From Betaproteobacteria bacterium UBA7395 (GTDB lineage Bacteria > Pseudomonadota > Gammaproteobacteria > Burkholderiales > Rhodocyclaceae), in the NCBI GenBank assembly GCA_002470165.1, contig DKNF01000064.1, positions 1 through 10,832 on the forward strand: a stretch of 10,832 nt of DNA, read 5' to 3'. The notes below the pieces were generated by a model that was not told the DNA's origin, ran no database searches, and saw nothing but the letters and a program-made list of their open reading frames with translations. Both the position numbers and the translations under genes were made by a program. This document shows positions 6,833 to 10,832 of this stretch, piece by piece. Numbering within the stretch: the first letter of the stretch is position 1; every line of letters begins with the position of its first letter.

Positions 6833-7996
6833 CTAAATGGCCCCAAGGGCATAACGGACCAGAAAACTCTTGACCACGGGCAGACGGTCGGTCAATCCCA
6901 GGCCCAGGTTGCGCAAGGGGCGCAGCAACGGCGACGGACTGGCAAACAGCCGGCGCAAAGTGTCGGTTGTCGTCTGCAACAGATGGATTTCCTCGCGCCG
7001 GGCGCGCTGATATCCCTGCAGGAAACGCAACTGACCGATATCTTCCCAGGGCCCCGCAGCCAGCAACCGATCAGCCAGTTCGCGGGCATCCTGGAAGCCC
7101 AGGTTGATGCCGTGGCCGGACAAGGGGTGAATTCCGTGCCCGGCGTCGCCGACCAGGGCCAGCCTCGGCGCGACGATTTCCGGAACCCGCATCAGGCGTA
7201 ACGGGAAAGCTGCCGGCGGCGTGATCAGTTCCAGCGCCCCGAGCACATGACCGCCGGCCTCGGCAACACGCTGCGCAAAAGCTTCGGCAGGCAGGGCGCA
7301 CAAGGCATCCGCCGCTGCGTCCGGGGTAGACCAGACAATGGAAATACGGTTCCCGGGCAGGGGCAGCCAGGCCAGCACGCCGTCGTCCCGGAACCACTGC
7401 CAGGCGATGTTCCGGTGATTTTTTTCGGTCGAAAAATTGGCGACCACGCCTTTTTCGCCGTAATGACTGTTGATCGCCGACAACCCGGCGCTTTCACGCA
7501 CCCAGGAATCGCGACCATCGGCGCCGACGAGCAGCGGCGCGGCGAGAACCTGGCCGTCTTCAAGGCGCAGCAGCGCCGCTTCCTCGCGAAATTCGAGCGC
7601 CGCCGGACGCTGCCCGACGAACAATTGCAGATTGGCCTGGCGCTTGAGGTTCTCCCACAGCTCGCAGGCCATCAGCGAAGACTCGAGGATGGTGCCGAGA
7701 TCGGGAACCCCGGTCTGGAATGCCGAAAACTCGAGCGAGCCACCGGCATCCCCGCGTACCTGCATGGCGCTGATCGGCGCCACGCGCGCCGGATCGAGGT
7801 GTTTCCAGACGCCGATTCCATCCAGGAATTCGGCATTGGCCGGGCTGATTGCATAAATCCGTGCATCCCAGCCTTCCGGACGCTGCGGCGGCCGCGTCTC
7901 GACCAGGGCAATGCGCAGGCGGCTGTTGCGCAAGGCGACGGCGAGGCTGGCACCGGCCAGACCACCACCGACGATGATCAGATCAAAGTGTTGCAT
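6833..7996 (-). CDS. UbiH/UbiF/VisC-family FAD-dependent hydroxylase (ubiquinone biosynthesis)
   Basis: This is a flavoprotein monooxygenase of the family that hydroxylates the aromatic ring of ubiquinone precursors, using O2 and NAD(P)H. The 387-residue length is typical. An N-terminal Rossmann dinucleotide motif DLIIVGGGLAGASLA (5-19; GGGLAG at 10-15) is followed by the DG motif GADGRDSWVR (158-167). The second FAD motif is GDAGHGIHPLSGHGINLG (283-300), then FQDARELADRLL. In many relatives that last motif reads GDAAH...GQG; here it has Gly and His in place of Ala and Gln. The motifs place it in the family, but which ring carbon it hydroxylates (UbiH, UbiF, UbiI, UbiM or a merged role) cannot be told, so no symbol is given. 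It lies 29 bases after the hypothetical gene and 9 before dsbC, in the same probable operon. No strong Shine-Dalgarno is visible before the ATG. Confidence 0.88.
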   Translation of the reverse strand: MQHFDLIIVGGGLAGASLAVALRNSRLRIALVETRPPQRPEGWDARIYAISPANAEFLDGIGVWKHLDPARVAPISAMQVRGDAGGSLEFSAFQTGVPDLGTILESSLMACELWENLKRQANLQLFVGQRPAALEFREEAALLRLEDGQVLAAPLLVGADGRDSWVRESAGLSAINSHYGEKGVVANFSTEKNHRNIAWQWFRDDGVLAWLPLPGNRISIVWSTPDAAADALCALPAEAFAQRVAEAGGHVLGALELITPPAAFPLRLMRVPEIVAPRLALVGDAGHGIHPLSGHGINLGFQDARELADRLLAAGPWEDIGQLRFLQGYQRARREEIHLLQTTTDTLRRLFASPSPLLRPLRNLGLGLTDRLPVVKSFLVRYALGAI

Positions 7997-8025
7997 GCCG
8001 TACCCGGCCGAGGCGTTTTCGCGGC

Positions 8026-8451
8026 TCAGGCCGCTTCGCCGGCACCGCCGCCAGGCTTGCCACCCTGACGCGGACGACGATTGTTCTTGGTCCGCGGACG
8101 ATGTTTCTTCTGTTGCGCACCGGCTGCCGGACCGGCATTGCCGCCACCCGGATGGCCGCCGCCGGGCTTGTTGCCATGCCGGGGCTGGTTGTGACGCTGC
8201 TGACCGCCGCCGGACGGCGATTCACCGCCGGAAATGCGGTTCCCCGGAGCCAGCTGGATTTCCAGCTCGATGATTTCGTCCCACACTTCGTCGCTGCGGT
8301 CCCGTTCCGGAACCGACAGCAGTTCGCGGAGCCGGCGGCGCATGTCGAGCGGCTGGAATTCCGGCTGCTGGACCTCGACGGTCGGGTTTTCGGTCGATTC
8401 GGCCTCAGCCGGCGTGTCTTCGATCTGGATGTCGCTGTTCGGATTGTTCAT
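8026..8451 (-). CDS. Hypothetical protein with a Gly/Lys/Arg-rich disordered tail
   Basis: I do not recognise this 141-residue protein. It has an acidic, probably disordered N-terminus (to about 36), rich in Glu, Pro and Thr. A short amphipathic helical segment follows (MRRRLRELLSVPERDRSDEVWDEIIELEIQL, given here in outline only: basic LRELL half, then acidic EVWDEIIELE half). From about residue 73 to the end it is low-complexity Gly/Pro/Gln/Asn with His, then Lys/Arg clusters (KKHRPR, NNRRPR). Composition resembles RNA- or ribosome-associated tails, but no function can be assigned. The frame extends upstream to an ATG at 8493, but that stretch overlaps the HU terminator, so I prefer the ATG at 8451. 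Neither start has a convincing Shine-Dalgarno. It is 29 bases upstream of the hydroxylase gene and probably in its operon. Coding status is supported by its clean length, strand and spacing. Confidence 0.65.
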   Translation of the reverse strand: MNNPNSDIQIEDTPAEAESTENPTVEVQQPEFQPLDMRRRLRELLSVPERDRSDEVWDEIIELEIQLAPGNRISGGESPSGGGQQRHNQPRHGNKPGGGHPGGGNAGPAAGAQQKKHRPRTKNNRRPRQGGKPGGGAGEAA

Positions 8452-8457
8452 TGCAAA

Positions 8458-8489
8458 GTAAAAAGCGGAGCCCGTCGATGACGGCCCCC
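8458..8489 (-). terminator. Rho-independent terminator of the HU gene
   Basis: On the minus strand GGGGGCCGTC (8480-8489) pairs with GACGGGCTCC (8467-8476) around a three-base ATC loop. The stem is ten pairs with one G-G mismatch and one wobble, followed by GCTTTTTAC. It begins 19 bases after the HU stop. Its U-tract ends only about 8 bases before the ATG of the next gene. Confidence 0.75.
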
Positions 8490-8508
8490 GCATTGGTTGA
8501 AACCACGA

Positions 8509-8808
8509 TTATTTCTTCTTGGCAGCGCTTTTCTTGGGTGCAACAGCAGCCTTGAATGCCGTCCCCGCCGTAAACTTCGGCACCGTCGTGGCCGGAATCT
8601 TCAACGTTGCGCCCGTCTTCGGATTCTTGCCGGTACGTGCAGCGCGCGGCGCGGACTTGAAAGTACCGAAACCGACGAGCGTCACCGACTCGCCCTTGGA
8701 CACGGCTTTAACGACCGCGCCGATGATGGCCGACAGCGCCTTGTCTGCGGCGGCCTTGGTAATACCAGCTTCTTGTGCAGCAACTTCGACCAGCTCGGAT
8801 TTATTCAT
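8509..8808 (-). CDS. HU-family DNA-binding protein with a Lys-rich C-terminal tail
   Basis: This is a histone-like nucleoid protein that binds and bends DNA as a dimer with little sequence preference. The 99-residue product begins MNKSELVEVAAQEAGITKAA, has the HU core VTLVGFGTFK, then the DNA-binding arm with the family signature GKNPKTG and the intercalating-proline region KIPA. It closes with VPKFTAGTAFKAAV. Standard HU is about 90 residues; here about nine more follow (APKKSAAKKK), a short histone H1-like tail. IHF is less likely because the sequence follows the HU pattern (LVGFGTFK, VPKF) throughout. The start has a perfect AGGAGG Shine-Dalgarno (8816-8821) seven bases upstream. A hairpin terminator follows the stop, so it is mainly a single-gene unit. 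hupB-like naming would be a guess. Confidence 0.95.
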   Translation of the reverse strand: MNKSELVEVAAQEAGITKAAADKALSAIIGAVVKAVSKGESVTLVGFGTFKSAPRAARTGKNPKTGATLKIPATTVPKFTAGTAFKAAVAPKKSAAKKK

Positions 8809-8848
8809 CTAAGTGCCTCCTGTTACTTCAATCAAGTTAAGAAAACTG

Positions 8849-8862
8849 GCCGTTCTAACGGC
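8849..8862. repeat. Inverted repeat in the HU gene leader
   Basis: GCCGTT and AACGGC arms flank two bases, about 40 bases before the HU start codon. It could be a small mRNA hairpin or an operator. No regulator can be named from the sequence. Confidence 0.4.
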
Positions 8863-8916
8863 AGCGGGATAAAAGTAGCACACCTTTCCCGGTTCGTGTT
8901 ACCCCTTCTGCCCCTA

Positions 8917-8941
8917 TCCGCGCCATTCAGCGGGTTTTTTT
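8917..8941 (+). terminator. Weak terminator-like element in the divergent HU/ahpC region
   Basis: On the plus strand CCGC and GCGG (8918-8933) enclose an eight-base loop and are followed by seven T residues. The stem is only four pairs plus a wobble, and no plus-strand gene precedes it. It could shield ahpC from antisense transcription coming from the HU side, or be chance. Confidence 0.3.
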
Positions 8942-8982
8942 GCATCCCCGGCACCGGGTAGATGCCATAACGATTGACAAAA

Positions 8983-9019
8983 ATAGCGCTCAGCTATGTA
9001 CCATATTTAAGCAATCAAT
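8983..9019 (+). promoter_or_regulatory. OxyR-type binding site upstream of ahpC
   Basis: ATAGCGCTCAGCTAT (8983-8997) is an exact ATAG-N7-CTAT element, the core of the known OxyR motif. After seven bases a second, degenerate element follows (ATTTAAGCAATCAAT, 9005-9019), which matches 6 of the 10 defined positions. The two-element geometry with a seven-base gap is that expected for an OxyR tetramer. The second element abuts the predicted -35 hexamer, the usual arrangement for activation. OxyR control of ahpCF is established in several proteobacteria; here it is inferred. Confidence 0.75.
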
Positions 9020-9048
9020 TGGATCAATAAGGTTCGCCATCCTAATAT
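9019..9048 (+). promoter_or_regulatory. Probable ahpC promoter
   Basis: TTGGAT (9019-9024) and TAATAT (9043-9048) are separated by 18 bases, each matching the sigma70 consensus at 4 of 6 positions. Suboptimal boxes fit an activator-dependent promoter. Transcription would start near 9055. An alternative -35, TTGACA at 8974-8979, is a perfect hexamer but has no good -10 at the right distance and would put the OxyR site inside the promoter. Confidence 0.55.
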
Positions 9049-9088
9049 TGCTTCCGTTGCAAAACCCAACCCACACAGGAGAAACCCA

Positions 9089-9652
9089 ATGTCCCTCATC
9101 AATACCCAGGTTCAACCGTTCAAGGCCCAGGCTTTCCACAACGGCAAGTTTGTCGAAATCACCGAAGCCAACCTGCAGGGCAAGTGGTCCGTCTTGATCT
9201 TCATGCCGGCTGCGTTCACCTTCAACTGCCCGACCGAAATCGAAGACGCCGCCAACAACTACGCCGAGTTCCAGAAGGCCGGCGCCGAAGTTTACATCGT
9301 CACCACCGACACCCACTTCTCGCACAAGGTCTGGCACGAAACCTCGCCGGCCGTCGGCAAGGCTCAGTTCCCGCTGATCGGCGATCCGACGCACCAGCTG
9401 ACCAACGCTTTCGGCGTACATATTCCGGAAGCCGGCCTGGCGCTGCGCGGCACCTTCGTGATCAACCCGGAAGGCGTGATCAAGACCATGGAAGTGCACG
9501 ACAACGCCATCGCCCGCGACGTTTCCGAGACCCTGCGCAAGCTGAAGGCTGCCCAGTACGTCGCCGCCCATCCGGCTGAAGTCTGCCCGGCCAAGTGGAA
9601 GGAAGGCGAGAAGACCCTGGCTCCGTCCCTGGACCTGGTCGGCAAGATCTAA
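9089..9652 (+). CDS. ahpC: Alkyl hydroperoxide reductase subunit C (2-Cys peroxiredoxin AhpC)
   Basis: AhpC reduces H2O2, organic hydroperoxides and peroxynitrite in the cytoplasm. The 187-residue length equals that of E. coli AhpC. It starts [16 protein letters not shown] and has the peroxidatic Cys47 in FTFNCPTE (the usual form is FTFVCPTE). The peroxide-pocket Pro40 and Thr44 precede the cysteine, and the pocket Arg is Arg120 (LRGTF). The resolving Cys166 lies in EVCPAKW, with the canonical C-terminus [11 protein letters not shown]. This is the typical 2-Cys, AhpF-recycled type. AGGAG (9077-9081) lies seven bases before the ATG. It is the first gene of an ahpC-ahpF unit behind an OxyR-type site. 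Asn in place of Val before the catalytic cysteine is a small but visible variant. Confidence 0.97.
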   Translation: MSLINTQVQPFKAQAFHNGKFVEITEANLQGKWSVLIFMPAAFTFNCPTEIEDAANNYAEFQKAGAEVYIVTTDTHFSHKVWHETSPAVGKAQFPLIGDPTHQLTNAFGVHIPEAGLALRGTFVINPEGVIKTMEVHDNAIARDVSETLRKLKAAQYVAAHPAEVCPAKWKEGEKTLAPSLDLVGKI

Positions 9653-9671
9653 GCCAAACCCCACGAAAACC

Positions 9672-9693
9672 CGCCGCGCTTTCGGGCGCGGCG
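9672..9693 (+). other. GC-rich hairpin in the ahpC-ahpF gap (first)
   Basis: CGCCGCGC and GCGCGGCG (eight perfect pairs) enclose a TTTCGG loop, 20 bases after the ahpC stop. No U-tract follows, so it is not a classical terminator. It may protect the ahpC 3' end or attenuate transcription. Confidence 0.6.
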
Positions 9694-9706
9694 TGGATTT
9701 CACCGC

Positions 9707-9728
9707 AAAGCGGCCGCCCGGCCGCTTT
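9707..9728 (+). other. Hairpin in the ahpC-ahpF gap (second)
   Basis: AAAGCGGCC and GGCCGCTTT (nine perfect pairs, four-base loop GCCC) lie 38 bases before the ahpF start. The stem ends in only three T residues, giving a weak or leaky terminator at best. Together with the first hairpin it fills most of the 113-base gap. Confidence 0.6.
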
Positions 9729-9765
9729 CCAGTGCAGTCCAATAAAATCAATCAGGGAGAACACC

Positions 9766-10832
9766 ATGCTCGACGCCGCCATCAAGGGCCAGTTGAAGGC
9801 CTATCTCGAACGCCTGCAACATCCGGTCGAACTGGTCGCCACACTCGACGGCAGCGCCAAGAGCGCGGAAATGCGCGCCCTGCTCAACGACATTCTCGAC
9901 TGCTCGGACAAGGTCAGCCTGCGCGAAGACAACGGCAACCCGTTGTGCCCGTCCTTCGCCGTCGGCATTTCCGGCGAAGCGCCGCGCATCCGCTTTGCCG
10001 GCCTGCCGATGGGCCACGAATTCACCTCGCTGGTGCTGGCCCTGCTGCAGACCGGCGGCCATCCGCCCAAGGTCGAGCAGGTTGTCATCGACCAGATCAA
10101 GGGCCTGGAAGGCCGTTTCAATTTCGAAACCTTCATCTCGCTGTCCTGCCACAACTGCCCCGACGTGGTGCAGGCGCTGAACCTGATGGCCGTGCTCAAC
10201 CCGAACGTGACCAGCACGATGATCGACGGCGCGCTGTTCCAGGACCGGGTCAACGAACTGCAGATCATGGCCGTGCCGACGACCTACCTGAATGGCGAGG
10301 AGTTCGGCGCCGGGCGCATGCTGATCGAGGAAATCCTGGCCAAGGTCGATACCGGTGCCGCCGCCCGCGCCGCCGAGGAACTGGCCGCCAAGGCCGCCTT
10401 CGACGTGCTCGTCGTCGGCGGTGGGCCGGCCGGTGCCGCCGCCGCCATCTACGCGGCGCGTAAAGGCATCCGCACCGGCGTGCTGGCCGAGCGTTTCGGC
10501 GGTCAGGTGATGGATACGCTGGGCATCGAGAACTTCATCTCGGTCAAGGAAACCGAAGGGCCGAAGCTGGTCGCCGCACTCGAACAGCACGTCAAGGCCT
10601 ACGAGGTCGACGTGATGAACCTGCAACGCGCCGCCAAGTTGATTCCGGCGGCCGAAGAAGGCGGTCTGGTCGAGGTACAACTGGAGAACGGCGCTTCGCT
10701 CAAGTCGAAGTCGGTGATCCTGGCGACCGGCGCCCGCTGGCGCGAAATGAACGTGCCCGGCGAGAAGGAGTACAAGGCCAAGGGCGTGTGTTTCTGCCCG
10801 CACTGCGATGGCCCGCTGTTCAAGGGCAAGCG
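9766..10832 (+). CDS. ahpF: Alkyl hydroperoxide reductase subunit F (AhpF; partial, C-terminus off the window)
   Basis: AhpF is the NADH-dependent FAD flavoprotein that re-reduces AhpC. 355 codons are visible of a family usually near 520; most of the NADH domain and the end of the protein are missing. It starts [17 protein letters not shown]. The N-terminal double-thioredoxin domain carries the CHNC redox centre (Cys128/Cys131) in [17 protein letters not shown]. After a linker the FAD-binding GGGPAG (218-223) lies in [19 protein letters not shown]. The second redox centre CPHC (Cys344/Cys347) is followed by DGPLFKGK at the window edge. An additional Cys342 precedes it (VCFCPHC), where E. coli has Thr (VTYCPHC). 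A GGGAG Shine-Dalgarno lies six bases before the ATG. It is transcribed with or just after ahpC. Confidence 0.97.
   Translation, partial: MLDAAIKGQLKAYLERLQHPVELVATLDGSAKSAEMRALLNDILDCSDKVSLREDNGNPLCPSFAVGISGEAPRIRFAGLPMGHEFTSLVLALLQTGGHPPKVEQVVIDQIKGLEGRFNFETFISLSCHNCPDVVQALNLMAVLNPNVTSTMIDGALFQDRVNELQIMAVPTTYLNGEEFGAGRMLIEEILAKVDTGAAARAAEELAAKAAFDVLVVGGGPAGAAAAIYAARKGIRTGVLAERFGGQVMDTLGIENFISVKETEGPKLVAALEQHVKAYEVDVMNLQRAAKLIPAAEEGGLVEVQLENGASLKSKSVILATGARWREMNVPGEKEYKAKGVCFCPHCDGPLFKGK

Noticed and set aside
8822..8900. Sigma70 promoter for the HU gene
   Set aside because: TACTTT with an upstream TG resembles a weak extended -10, but no acceptable -35 lies at the right distance. The promoter must be in this stretch, but I cannot place it.
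8947..8958. CCCGG-CA-CCGGG palindrome upstream of the OxyR site
   Set aside because: Five-base GC arms are common by chance in DNA of this composition, and nothing links it to a regulator.
8970..9000. Possible IscR-type site (TTGAC...CAGCTAT) before ahpC
   Set aside because: The spacing between the half-elements is about three bases too long for the known type 1 motif. The same bases fit the OxyR pattern exactly.
8990..9751. 253-codon minus-strand frame opposite ahpC
   Set aside because: It is a shadow of ahpC. The plus frame has both catalytic cysteines and the exact family length.

Overview
The window is high-GC bacterial chromosome in which nearly every base belongs to a recognisable housekeeping gene. 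Gene content and protein features suggest a betaproteobacterium, possibly of the Rhodocyclales. This rests on the dcw order mraZ-rsmH-ftsL-ftsI-murE-murF, a periplasmic DsbC beside a UbiH/UbiF-type hydroxylase, a Lys-tailed HU, and an OxyR-type ahpC-ahpF locus. The taxon is an inference from style, not a database match.

Layout. Positions 1-5766 (minus strand) carry the start of the division and cell wall (dcw) cluster. Reading from right to left these are mraZ, rsmH, ftsL, ftsI, murE and the first 300 codons of murF, which runs off the left edge. Every junction overlaps by 1 or 4 bases (GTGA, TGATG, TGATG, TGATG or GTGA, ATGA), so the block is one translationally coupled operon. Its likely control region is at 5764-5827: a sigma70-type promoter runs into four 10-bp MraZ-box repeats that stretch from the -10 element to the mraZ start codon.

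Positions 5828-6085 are AT-rich and non-coding. They hold a 14-bp palindrome, a weak possible second promoter and a strong terminator for the next operon. Positions 6086-8451 (minus) hold a putative three-gene operon: a small hypothetical protein with a disordered Gly/Lys/Arg-rich tail, a ubiquinone-biosynthesis-type FAD hydroxylase, and dsbC. Upstream, 8509-8808 (minus) encodes an HU-family DNA-binding protein with its own terminator, which lies directly against the start of the hypothetical gene.

Positions 8809-9088 are a divergent intergenic region holding the HU leader and a convincing OxyR-type operator-promoter. Positions 9089-10832 (plus) hold ahpC and the first 355 codons of ahpF, a two-component alkyl hydroperoxide reductase. 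Two GC-rich hairpins separate the two genes.

Functionally this is peptidoglycan synthesis and septation, periplasmic disulfide isomerisation, ubiquinone synthesis, nucleoid structure and peroxide defence. I see no mobile element, CRISPR array, tRNA or rRNA, and no sign of a novel system. The points most worth a second look are regulatory: the MraZ-box array, the OxyR site, the ahpC-ahpF hairpins, and the HU terminator abutting an uncharacterised gene.
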